Part shown: positions 48,060 through 58,360 of the stretch, piece by piece
Layout: the number at the start of each line of letters is the position of its first letter
Numbering within the stretch: the stretch's first letter is position 1
From: Protea cynaroides
Taxonomy: Eukaryota > Streptophyta > Magnoliopsida > Proteales > Proteaceae
Assembly (NCBI GenBank): GCA_028583415.1
Contig: CM053266.1
Coordinates: forward strand, 85,690,149-85,754,148
Direction of reading: 5' to 3'
Length of the DNA: 64,000 nt
Made by a program: the position numbers and the translations under genes
Notes under the pieces: generated by a model
Database searches by the model: none
Told to the model about the DNA's origin: nothing
The model's input: the letters and a program-made list of their open reading frames with translations, nothing else

Positions 48060-49740
48060 AAGTTACGATTTAAATCAAATGTATATTCATTTTAACAAAT
48101 AAGTTTCTCACCCAAATCCTTGTATTTAATACCTAGAAATAGTTACTCAACAAATTCAAAATGACATTAAACAAATTTATTTTGAATTACCAGATGTCAA
48201 ACAACAAATCAAAATGACTTATAGTACTACTCCTGACATTTTGTCCCAAAACCAAAATTATTTTGTAAGCACTGTTGATCAACATACACAGTGGCACATT
48301 TTCATAAATTTAATTATCTCAAACTAATTTATTTTACTAACAACTACTCTTATTGATTTAGGGACTCAACTTAATTGCATTCAACAAAATCTCATTCCTA
48401 ATCAATATTTTGAACCAACGTCTCATCGGTTATCCGGAGCAAATGGCACACGCCTTAATGTCCAATACAAACTCTCCAATGTCCAAATTTACAAGCAAGA
48501 CTTCAGTACCACACAAACATTTTTTCTTGTTCAAAATCTCAACACTGGGGTTATCCTCGGGCAAACATTTCTAAATTCTATCAAAATATTTTTCATATCT
48601 AATTTTGGAATTTCAACTGACATTTGTGGGCAAGATTTTGTTTTTCTTTTCCTTACTGGAATGGAGATCCCCACTTTATCAACATTGCATATGCTTAATC
48701 AAGACCAAAATACATCAAAAAGTCTCGATTTGGGCCCAATAGACCAAAACTCGGTTAAAGTTTTGGCTAGCCCACAACAAACGGTTCGTGGTAAAGGCAA
48801 CTCAAATCCTTTATAGCTAGAGTCTTTGCCAAAAAGACCATATCAAAACCCTCTGATTTTTCAAACCAACCAAATTCTAGATCCGGTCCATCACCACATC
48901 CTCAACTCCTTATTACATCATTTCACCTAAACCAACAAATCATCCTTTATAGCCACCATGCATAAACTTGCACAACAATTCTCCCTCCAATCAAATCCCA
49001 TTAGTTATGAATCATGTCAAATTCATCAAAATACCCTAACAGAAGACTCAAGGAAAAATTGTCATCAAATGTTAGCTAATCACGAACATCGATGGCCATC
49101 AACCATTACACCGGCACTATCTAGTGTTCTCAGATTTTATCAATGCAACGTAGCTGTTGATCATCCACAGCACTCCAAACTATGACTTTACGACAAGGCT
49201 TCAACAAAAATTTATGGACAAATGGACCACAGGATCTTGTTGGGTTTCCTTAGATTCTTACAAACTCTATCAAAGGACTTGAAATCAATAGTACCATTCG
49301 CCTCAAATTCCTATCTGTTCCTCTATAATGGATTCATGATGGACACTATTTTGAATTCATTTCCACAACATCTTTTATCCTGCTCATCTAGAAGATCGAT
49401 CCAGTTTATCCACCAATTGCACAATATCCCGCCAAATCAAACCCAAAGGATATTTGTGCCTCTTGCTTATCAATCTAAACTATAAATTACAAACCATCAA
49501 AGGACACATCTTGGCTGAAGGATAAAAGACACTCATCGTTACAACTCACCCTCAACCAATTAAAGAATCTCAAATGGCTTACCAGCTCCGCAGTAATCAA
49601 ATCAATGCCAGCCTGGCTATCACCAAATTACTAGAACAACATGACAAAGAACTCAGTTGGAGTTATTGGGATAGTGACGTCTCCCCTACTCCTCCAGAAT
49701 CCCCAATGCACGAAGGATCCCCATATGATTCTTAATATTC
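48060..49740 (+). pseudogene. Pararetrovirus segment A2: protease and C-terminal domain, no RT
   Basis: The protease active site at about 48346-48380 reads LIDLGTQLNCI, with Leu where Ser or Thr normally follows the catalytic Asp. Downstream are YKLSNVQIYKQDF and NLNTGVILGQTFL, the flap and second-half motifs of caulimovirid retropepsins. After it comes a C-terminal region with broken frames (48958-49185, 49222-49485) and a final acidic part ending near 49735. I searched this interval for RT motifs (xYxDD, TDAS) and saw none. The intergenic region starts directly after it. Confidence 0.68.
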
Positions 49741-49799
49741 CTTCGATACAGTTGGCAATGAAAATATCACCAACATAATGAGAGGATAATCAACAAATC

Positions 49800-50754
49800 A
49801 AACAGTCAGATTCTAGATTGTGATGTTGGAATCTCGTCTGCCATGACAACAACAAACAAATGGCACAGGTACAATACGTAACCGTACACCTATGTATTCT
49901 ATCACTATCTCAGTATAGATAGTCAAGCTAATACCGAGCCCACACTAATACTGTACAACTCCTGAACCAAATCAAAGGAAAAATAGTGTCTATAGACACG
50001 TGGAATGCCTCGATACGGTTCTAGAAGCATCTTCCCAATCAAACACCAATGATTTACGGAGACCAAGGCCAACATCGATTGACCACCATATGTATGCTTT
50101 ATCAAAAGCAAAAGCAAGGGAATCAAAATCCAATGAGAGCATCCAAAACGTATAAAATATTTTCAAATAAAAAATTTTTTTATTCAGAAGCAAAAGAGAA
50201 AAGCAAGGTTGATATGACCAAAGCTAAATATTCCTCTCTATCAAGTCAAAAAGAAGGAGACAAACATCATTCATCTTTGTCTCAAAAGAAGATACTTTTT
50301 CTATAAATAGGAGTGTTCATTCTCAATGAGGGGCAGAAGAGTTAGAAGCCAGAAGTCTAGAGTTAGAGTGAGAGGCTCACTTCGGAGGCCAAGGTGCTCC
50401 ATTGACAAGTATTCCACCCTTCTCTTCTCTTTCCTTATCTTCCCTTCTCAACCAAAATCAAACCTTAGCAAACCTTAGGTTCATCCTTCCCCAGTAGAAG
50501 TTTGTAACCTCCAAAGCATGTATCAAGTACTCAACTTGTCTTGTAAGTTCAAAATTTCATTCCAAATCTCTATATCAAATTTCTGATTATAATCTGTCTT
50601 CATGCATTTTACTTTTAGTTTTGCATATTAATCAATTGCTTTTATTTTCATACCGCCTTTATGACTAGTTTGTATTTTACTTGCATTTGATTTATGTTAC
50701 ATCTTGCATATACCGCCTTCATGGTCGGTTTTACTATTCAAATTTAATTTCTTT

Positions 50755-50757
<3 letters not shown>
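49800..50757 (+). promoter_or_regulatory. Pararetrovirus intergenic/promoter region, copy 3
   Basis: Inverted copy of the two regions at 30875 and 36640. It contains ACCGTACACCTATGT, a TATA box at 50301-50310, the leader words GAGGCTCACTTCGG and CCAAGGTGCTCCA, and ends with CATGGTCGGTTTTACTATTC just before a (TA)n run. It closes segment A2 on its 3' side. Confidence 0.75.
50301..50310 (+). promoter_or_regulatory. TATA box of the pararetrovirus promoter (copy 3)
   Basis: CTATAAATAG, the best-preserved TATA box of the three intergenic copies. Transcription of the pregenomic RNA would start about 30 bp downstream. Confidence 0.65.

Positions 50758-50793
<36 letters not shown>
50755..50793. repeat. 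(TA)n microsatellite at the virus/host junction
   Basis: About 37 bp of TA repeat exactly where pararetrovirus homology ends. Dinucleotide TA runs are common integration sites for endogenous pararetroviruses, so this may mark the insertion point. Confidence 0.85.
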
Positions 50794-50796
<3 letters not shown>

Positions 50797-51070
50797 GCAT
50801 TCGATTTACGGTCTAACCAAACCAAACCAAACTAGAGTCAGAGGTCGGACCAATCCCGGTTCAACCGAGCAACCGTGTTGGTCAAAAGGTGGGTCCCCGG
50901 GTCGACCCATTGGATTTAATAACTGGGATATTGGGTCAATTAAGACGGGTCACCAGGTGGATCCTCTAGGGCAATCAAATCAACCCAGATTAGTCAATCG
51001 GTTTGGGTTACTGGGCCACCCAAATAAGAAAAGCCGAAAGTCCTCAGAAAAACTAATCACAGATCATAGA
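50794..51070. other. Non-coding stretch with CCGGTT/GGTCAA-type words
   Basis: It contains AACCAAACCAAACTAGAGTC, GGTCGGACC and TCAATCGGTTTGGG. Similar words occur in the giant LTRs (1600-1700, 12400-12490, 24640-24740), so this may be a small LTR remnant. A 92-codon open frame is present but shows no protein features. Confidence 0.4.
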
Positions 51071-51370
51071 TGACGCTGCAACCTGCTTGCGGCAGGCTGG
51101 CCGTGACCCTTGCGGTAGGCTTGTCCTTGCGGGCTGGCCTACTGCCGCAGTTTGTGGCTGGCCTTCTGCAGGTTTCGATTGCTGCTAGCATATCCCCTGA
51201 TAGGGATGGTTACAGCCCTTGGGCTGGCCGAGAGCTTGCCTGAGGGCTGGCTGAGAGCTTGCCGAGGGCTGGCCAGCTGGCGGGCCTTGGCTAGCCTCTA
51301 GCTGGCTGGCCTTGCGGGCTGACTGGCTAGACTGCCAAGTGGCCAGCTAGCTGGCCGGTAGGCTCCCTTC
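51070..51370 (+). repeat. GC-rich GGCTGGC minisatellite
   Basis: A 300-bp array of degenerate 7-9 bp words around GGCTGGC/CTTGCGGGCTGGC, strongly GC-rich in an AT-rich region. No coding frame is preserved. Confidence 0.85.
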
Positions 51371-51374
51371 CACT

Positions 51375-51972
51375 GAAAACCATTTTTTTTATGTGTTATA
51401 AATAATACTAGGTTACAGCAATTATATAAATCATGATTATTAATTATTGTATCATTACAACAATTATATATTGTTATATACTAATGAAAATCATGCAATA
51501 AATAATTATCATACAATAATTAATAATCATGCACTGTTAAATAATCATGAAAGCATTAATTATGCAAGCATAAATGGTTATATCAAACCAAACTATATAC
51601 TATGGCCATAAATGAACATGAATAAATATGTAACAGGACATACCTCTAAATGATGAACCAAAGAAATAGAATAAGACTGAGTCATGTTGGTACACTCTCC
51701 TTAAGATTGTGTTTGCCCCCTATATGGTGCACTAAGTCCCTGTAAACTAACCTCCAACATAAAACAGCATAGTACAAGGTCACCCAATCAATGTGCATTC
51801 ACCATTGGATGTCGTTGGAGAATCGACAACTAAGGTTAACAGTCCTTTAAAAGAGAGGACAGACTCTATCGGCTAATCAGAATAAAAAGAGAGAGTTGGA
51901 GGGTGAAAGAAGAACTCAAAATTTTTATGCTTTGAAGGCTTGGGGATGTCTTCTATTTATAGAGGACAGATA
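51375..51972 (-). other. AT-rich remnant with a minus-strand promoter-like end
   Basis: The left half is AT-rich without features. The right half, read on the minus strand, has CCTCTATAAATAGAAGAC (51964-51947) followed by a leader-like sequence with ATGTTGGAGGTTAG. This looks like the promoter/R part of a minus-strand LTR, cut by insertion of the chromovirus at 51973. I cannot assign a family. Confidence 0.4.
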
Positions 51973-52338
51973 TGTAAGACCCGTGTCAATCTAACCCGGT
52001 CTTATCACCTTGAACCAGGTTTACCCATCATGTTCGAGTCAAATGGACCAAGGGCGTGAAGGAGATCGAGATCTCAGGTATCAAATCGACCCTAAAACAC
52101 TTAATTTAAGGGGAGGGTCGCATACCCAGCCAAGAAGGGTCAGACCCCCCAAGACAGAAAGTCAGACCCTCAGTTTTGAAGGGAGGGTTGGACAACTTAG
52201 AAAACCTAGGGTCGACGGGATCATCGACCCTCCCATCGACCCTCAGTTGCCGCCGAAACTGAAATTAGGAAATTTCCTAATTTTCGATTTGGATTCTTTC
52301 CTAATCTCAAAGAGACTTATTTTAGGATGTTCCTACTC

Positions 52339-52346
52339 TATTTAAA
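52339..52346 (+). promoter_or_regulatory. LTR TATA-like box
   Basis: TATTTAAA followed by GGACGTCCCTAAGCC. The same position in the other LTR copies reads TATAAATAGG (16761) or TATATTAAGG (7639), all followed by ACGTCCC. This conservation supports a core promoter about 370 bp into the LTR. Confidence 0.6.
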
Positions 52347-53866
52347 GGACGTCCCTAAGCCACTTTCACTCCTTTTACAACCCTAATTGAATTGAGAGAA
52401 AGAGAAGAGAAGGAAAAGGAGAAGAAGAGAAGCAAGGAAGAGAAGAAAGTCAAAACAAGAAGAGTTGTAGAGAAGGAGTAATCTTCTCAGGTATGAATAA
52501 TAATTCCATGAGTTTCTACAGACCCTAAATTAGATAATGAAGAGAGCGTGATCTCGACGAAACCCAAACCATCAATCCATAGTTAGGTTTTCATGGAAAA
52601 CCATGGGAGAATATACGAAAGCTATATAGGTGGATGCTTTATGATTTTAGACCATGGGGTGAATGTTGAATGGACTGTAGAAGCAAGCCATAGGACCCCA
52701 AACACGAAAATGGACTAAAAGAGGGAAATTGACCAAAATACATCGAGGGTCGCACAGAGGGTCGATGACCATCCGACCCTAGGTGATCCTGAGTATCGAC
52801 CCTCAGTGTTTGGGAAGTCCAGATTGGGGAGGGTCGCACCCAGGGTCGATCAGGACTCTGACCCTACCTCCGACCCTCAGTTAATAGAATGGTTTTAAAA
52901 ATTAGAATAAATTCTAATTAAATTTTATCGACTTTGTTAGGTCTTCTAGCAATATAATAGCAATATAAAGGTGAATCTAAAGCTAGATAAGTATCTATTA
53001 GCAAGCTAAGGTGAGGAAACAGAACTCTAAACTAATTGGTTAAAACAAACTATTTTCTATTTTCTTGAGTCCAATGCAATGCTTGATTCTATGCGACTAT
53101 GTTTGTAATGTACATACAATATGTCATCCAATATTTCTATTACTTGTTCATGCATATTTATTTTATGGTTTTTAACATGATGATGATGATGATGATAGGA
53201 ATAGGCATGTGATTGTATGTGTGTGGTTGGTGTACTTGATGCGAGCGAGTATCAGGGGAGGTGTGATGAAAACGTCAATAAACGTTAACCTTTGGCGGGT
53301 CTCAGCACTTTAGCTCTATCTCTAACTCAAGTCTTGTGCATTATCATCGTCGTATCGCCATTACTTTAGCATAGCTATTATGTCGTAGAGTATCAGGGGA
53401 GGTGGTCTCGGTCCTTGTAGTCTCTGACTCTACCGGAGGGGGGCCTTAGCTCTATCTCTATGGACATTCTGAGTGATGTTGGGGTGAGGCCTTGGATACA
53501 TTTTGGCATTAGGATTGGTTAGTTGCGAGCCCAGTTTGTAGCCCTCGCCAACAGGGGCTTACGTGTTGGTATGGCACTATTTAGCAATAAACGTTAACCT
53601 TTGTTATATAATGTTCATGATTGGGTGCTTGTGAGTGGACGATAAACGTTACCTTTGGGCGGCGTCACACACTTGTGTATAGAGGCGGGGTCAATAAACG
53701 TTACCTTTGACTACCTAAACCTTTTTATTGCATATTGCAAACTATAAACCAGACCAAAGATATGAATTGATTGCATGCATATGTACTGTTGCATTGTTTT
53801 GTTTGTTCACTGAGCCGTGATGTGTGCTCACCCCTCGACGTTGAATATTTTTAGTTGATGATGCAG

Positions 53867-53990
53867 GTTTCACAGTTGAAGAATATATAAATGCTCCAGC
53901 GTACGGGAACGTAGCAGCGATGGAGGTCGAAGCTGAAGTGGATACACATGACTCCTCTTGCGAGTGCAACTCATGTGTATTCTCGATTAG
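53867..53990 (+). CDS. LTR-internal conserved Cys-rich coding exon (5' LTR copy)
   Basis: It follows TTGATGATGCAG and reads TVEEYINAPAYGNVAAMEVE and on to HDSSCECNSC. A 2-nt insertion (TC) just before the usual Asp-stop end shifts the last codon, so the frame runs slightly past TAG at 53988. The in-frame ATG (codon 18, context GCGATGG) would give a peptide of about 22 residues; alternatively an upstream exon supplies the start. See finding. Confidence 0.5.
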
Positions 53991-54280
53991 ATATTTTTCT
54001 ATTTTTCCTTATTTGGATTTATTAAAGACATGTATTTGATATCTATTTATGTCTCAGTTGATACAAAATAATTTGCTATTTAAATATTAATATCACAGTA
54101 GATTCTCAGTTCATTTTATTATAAGACTTCCGCTATTGTGTATTTACTCTGATTATGATTATGGATGTATGGAGTTTAGATAACACAGATATAGCCTACT
54201 CGAGATCCTGGTTGAACCGTTGGTTTATTAGCGGTTCATCACACCATTCTGAATAGTGCAGAATTGGGGTGTGACAAACT

Positions 54281-54292
54281 TGGTATCAGAGC
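54281..54292 (+). promoter_or_regulatory. Primer-binding site (tRNA-Met)
   Basis: TGGTATCAGAGC, the exact complement of the initiator tRNA-Met 3' end, four bases after the LTR end. The stretch 54293-54783 is leader sequence in which I see no further feature. Confidence 0.95.
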
Positions 54293-54783
54293 ATCTCAGG
54301 CTTTGTCCGCTGAACTAGCATATATTCAAGAAAATTGTGAACTGAGATAGGATAAAAGTAAAAACAGTAATATTAAAACACTATAAGCACAAGTGATGGT
54401 TGAGACCAAATTTAAAAAAAGAGAATAATGCATCTACTAAAGGGGAAACAAGTTTACATACTATGAGAGAGAAACAAACGTATATAAAAACTAAAGCAGA
54501 GTGCAGTCCACAACTCGGGGAGGCTCTGCACCTATCCCGTTTTCTTGCTTTCTGAACCCTTCTTTGTTTTCTGAAAATAGGATTTGGCTCAGGATTGCCC
54601 ATTTTTATTTCCAGGGTTTCTCTGAATTTGAAAGTTTTCACTTAGTAGGTTTCCATACCAAGGCTCAATCCAATCAAGTCCGTAGCGTCTACCAATTCCG
54701 CCATATCCCCCGTTGTTTTGAGGCCAGGATCCCATTGTGATGCCATCCCAGTTACTCTGTAGTACAAAGAAAAACAAATACAA

Positions 54784-56142
54784 TCAAGAAGCTGGAGGTG
54801 AAGGAGGAGGCGGTGCCTCACGATCTCTGTCATAGTCCTCAGCATAGACTCTAGTCAACCAGGCTATCTGAGTCTGGGTCGTCTATAGACTAGCTGTGAG
54901 ATCGACTACCCTCCGATCAGTCGCACGCTGAACCTCTATGAGCTCTCCCATCCACGTGTCTGATATGTGCTGGGTGGATAACAGCTCATCCACTCTCACA
55001 CGCTGAGCGTCTAGTAACTCCTCCATCCTCAGATCAGATCTGCCCTGAGCCTCCCTGATCTCATGCAACATCTCCATCATATCAAAAGGTGGGTTTGAAG
55101 GACCAACCGCATGAGAAGGACCAGTCTCAGGTGCAGGATACGCCGCAGAAGAAGTACCAACTCTAGCCACATGCGTAGGTGAAGGCGGTGGTATCGAGTC
55201 GACATCCATGTACATGCGGTCATCATCATCGATAGGATCCGCATGAGCTCTAGCAGCGGCAGCAGCGGCCTCAACGTCAGCCATCTCGATGCGAGTGTAA
55301 GGGCGCACCATATCGTTCCTCTCCTCGTCACTAACTTGGGCATCCCGCATGCCCATCTTGCAGATAGCCTCCCAATCTAGAGGCGACGAGAAGGTCTTCT
55401 CCTGAATCTTCTCATCCACTAAGTCAACCCCCAGGCTGGTCAGCAGAACAGTAATCATACATCCATAGGGTAGATTATCCCTATGACCGGACAATGTAGC
55501 ACTAATCATGGTCCGCATAATGATGTAAGGAAGGCAGACGGGCTGCCTAGTGCAAATGTTGTACAGAAGATACTGGGTCAGCTGAGAAACCCTCTCATAA
55601 TGGCCACTCTGCAGAATTAGATTATGCTGGATAATCTTGCAGAAGACCCGTGGGGTCGGACGCATATAACAAGCTCTCATCTGCCAGCGATCAGGTCGTA
55701 ACAACTGATTGTCGATCTCTGCCCTCATCTCCATAGAAACAAACTAGGGCTCTCCAGGCGCACAGTACACCATGGGGCCATCATAAGGAATGCCCAGTAG
55801 GTCGGCCAGTTGCCGATAGTCAAATGAGATATTTACCCCTTTGACGTAGCTGGTGATGTGCAACTCGTGACCCCTCTCGACATCATTGTAATTCCCCACC
55901 ACCTGGAGTTTACAATAAAACTTTCGCACCAAATCCGGGCAGGTGCAAGCATCGTAAGTGATGACAGGGAGCCATCCCATATCACCAAACGCCCTCTTTA
56001 CATTGAACAGGGCTAGCTCAGCCAAGTTCACCATACGACCACCCTCTACCTTCTTACGAACATAGTGGGCATACTGTGCCTCGGCTTCATTGGAGCGGAA
56101 GCGAAGCAGATCACGAACTCGGGGTACCTTGGTACGAGCCAT
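54784..56142 (-). pseudogene. Antisense ORF (aORF) of the chromovirus: plant-transposon-protein-like
   Basis: One frame of 453 codons from ATG at 56142 (MARTKVPRVRDLLRF) to TGA at 54784, interrupted only by two TAG codons (at about 55745 and 54883), both at positions where CAG would fit. The N-terminal ~130 residues (FYCKLQVVGNYNDVERG, LADLLGIPYDGPMVY) look like the 'putative plant transposon protein' domain found in antisense or extra ORFs of plant retrotransposons. The middle continues with LPYIIMRTMISATLSGHRDN. The C-terminal part is acidic, then has repeats rich in LLDAQR / LLSTQ / LIEVQ helices and ends in a Pro-rich tail. It has no enzyme motif that I recognise. It has an apparent 5'UTR intron directly upstream. 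The start at 56142 is chosen because it lies 6 bases after the acceptor and has context ACCATGG. Confidence 0.7.
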
Positions 56143-56147
56143 GGTAT

Positions 56148-56587
56148 CTGCAAAGAAAGAAACAGGGAGACAAGGAGTTAATAGGATAAAAATCCAAAAT
56201 TTAACATTATAACGACGTAAGTTGGCCAAAAGCCTCACTTTTCACCCATACACGTGGGCAGGAGGACTTACATAGGTTCCAACATATCCTACAACACTCA
56301 CACAGTAGGAAATTGGAACTAATGAAGTCCAATTTGAAGGAATTTTAAGAAATCAAAAAAATTCGATAAATTAGGGCAAAAAGAGCAAAAATCCAAGTTT
56401 CTCGATAACCAACCGATGAAACTCGAAAATTTTTTAGGGCTTTCGTTCCTCGAGACACCAATAACAAAAGCCCCCAATAAAAATCAAATTTTTACGGTTG
56501 GAAAAAGTTTAATTTGAAAGATACAAATTAAATGGACAAAAACCTAGAAAAGAAAACCTAAAAACAGGGGGAAATGAGAAAACATAC
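56148..56587 (-). other. Predicted 5'UTR intron of the antisense gene (440 nt)
   Basis: On the minus strand the donor is CCTACAG|GTATGTTTTCTC and the acceptor TTTCTTTCTTTGCAG|ATACC, five bases before the antisense ATG. Both match plant consensus closely and the intron is AT-rich. This would make the antisense ORF a genuine spliced gene, not a chance frame. No RNA evidence is available. Confidence 0.55.
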
Positions 56588-56734
56588 CTGTAGGGATGAT
56601 GTGGACGTCGAAACCCGGATCCAAACTGACCAAAATAGTGGAGTAGCACTGTAGCAACTCAGAGGGGAGAGACGAGTCGAAACGGGAGGGAAATAACAAA
56701 GAATGAACCTAGAATCGGATCTTAAAAGTCTGAT

Positions 56735-56965
56735 TTTTGGTCTGAGGGTCGGACAATTCGACCAGAACCATCAACCCTCGGACTGACCCTCCCATCGACC
56801 CTCGGCTCTCGGGAATCTGACAGAAAACTAAGGGTCGGATACTGAGGGTCGGATACCCATCGACCCTCACTCGACCCTCAGCTCTCGGGAAGAACAGGTC
56901 ATTCCCAGGGTCAAAAACTGAGGGTCGGACATACCATCGACCCCCACCATCGACCCTGCATAGAA
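56735..56965. repeat. Cluster of AGGGTCG/CGACCCT motifs upstream of the antisense gene
   Basis: About a dozen copies of AGGGTCGG/AGGGTCGA and complements within 230 bp. They match the motif clusters in the LTR promoter region. The cluster lies just upstream of the predicted antisense 5'UTR exon and of gag. I see no clear TATA box on the minus strand. Confidence 0.7.
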
Positions 56966-57097
56966 AAGATAGTATTTTTCACAGAATGATCTAAAAATTT
57001 TGAAATTTTACATCGATTAATGTGCCTACATGAAGTATAAATAATTGTCTCACCTATTTTGATGATTTTCAGGCACCACCAATCTGAGAAGAAAAAC

Positions 57098-58360
57098 ATG
57101 TCTAGACGTAGAGTGACCAGGCAGAGTCGAAATGCAGTTCCACCACCACCACCTGTAGAGGAGATCAGTTAGGAAAATATATATGTACCAGGAAATCCAG
57201 ATCAGGCAAATCCTACCAACTTGCCACCTCCACCATCGGAGTTAGCAACTGTGGTAATGAATTTAGCACAGCAGCTGCAACAGATGCAATATGCACAGGC
57301 TCAAATGCAAGTTGCAATGGGAATTATGTTCCAAACCGCACATGCTACACCCATGCAGACCGGACAAGCCAGTGCAGCACCGGTGGGTAACCACCCAGCA
57401 CCTCAAACACCTCAACCACCAGCTGCACAAACTCCAGTACCAGGTCCGGAAGCAGCTCAGGTTAATTATCAGTATCCACAACCTATATTTGGGGCATACC
57501 CCCAAAATCAGATGGATCACTCTCGACTGGTTGAGAAATTTTTGAAGATGAAGCCCAAGGAATTTAATGGTAAACCGTCTGATCCGTTATGGCCAGCACA
57601 CTGGATCGACGAGATGGAGAGAAACTTTCTTATGATGACTATTACAGAAGAAGAAAAGGTATTATGTGCCACCTTCATGCTCAAAGGCGATGCACATCAT
57701 TGGTGGAAATCTACCCGGGCCTATCTATTGACCAAGCACGCCCTATTGACTTGGGCTATTTATAAAGAAGCTTTCTTTGAGAAGTATTTTCCACGAAGCT
57801 TCAGAGAGTCTATGGAGAAGGAGTTCCTGAGTTTATATCAGAGACAGATGTCAGTGGATACATATCAACAGCGTTACAAATAGCTGTTTTTCTTTGCACC
57901 ACTCAGTATGCAAGAAGAAGACACTAAGACCCGTAGGTTTGTCACGGGGTTAAGAGGAAGCATCAGAGAACACGTTCTGGGCTTGGAAAAGAAGGTATAT
58001 AATGAAGCTGTCCAAATTGCTCGAGTTATAGAATCGAGCCAGAAGGAGAGTTATTTCACACAGAACAGAGGTATAAAAAGGCCAGCTGAAAATACTTACA
58101 ACGGAGGGAACAACAAGACATTGAAACCCTTCCGTGCTCAGGGTTTTACTGCTGCACCCAGGACTACTCCAGTAGCTCAACATCAGCCAAAGCCAAATTC
58201 TAAAGGCCCAAAGTGTTTTAACTGCAACCAAACAGAACATATGGCAAGGGAGTACCCTAAGCCCAAGAAGCAGTTACATCAGGGACGAGTATATGCTGTT
58301 ACATCCGAGGATGCTGCCGCATCACCCGATGTGGTCACAGGTATGACTGAAACCTTTTAA
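57098..58360 (+). pseudogene. Chromovirus Gag (two in-frame stops)
   Basis: 420 codons from ATG at 57098 (MSRRRVTRQSRNAVPPPPP) to TAA at 58358. TAG stops interrupt it at 57170 and 57881. An N-terminal Pro/Gln-rich region is followed by the capsid-like retrotransposon Gag domain (FLKMKPKEFNGKPSDP, WIDEMERNFL, YFPRSFRESMEKEFLSL, RRFVTGLRGSIREHVLG). The C-terminal knuckle CFNCNQTEHMAREY keeps C-C-H but has Tyr for the last Cys, and Glu where Gly is usual before His. Both are G-to-A type changes. Gag assembles the cytoplasmic particle. The stop at 58358 lies within a possible 70-nt intron; splicing would instead continue into protease. Confidence 0.9.

Larger units (their letters stand above)
51973..54276 (+). 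repeat. 5' LTR of the chromovirus (2304 bp)
   Basis: From TGTAAGACCCGTGTC to GGGGTGTGACA, followed by AACT and the PBS. It contains clusters of AGGGTCG / CGACCCT in both orientations (about 52120-52250 and 52745-52885), a TATA-like box, a donor-like CTTCTCAG|GTATGAATAA (about 52491), a second donor-like CTAAG|GTGAGG (about 53010), an (ATG)n run near 53177, four copies of an AAACGTT motif, and the conserved coding exon at 53867. Confidence 0.95.

Noticed and set aside
54589..54845. Short minus-strand ORFs downstream of the antisense gene
   Set aside because: They overlap the end and 3' flank of the antisense gene in other frames and show no independent features.
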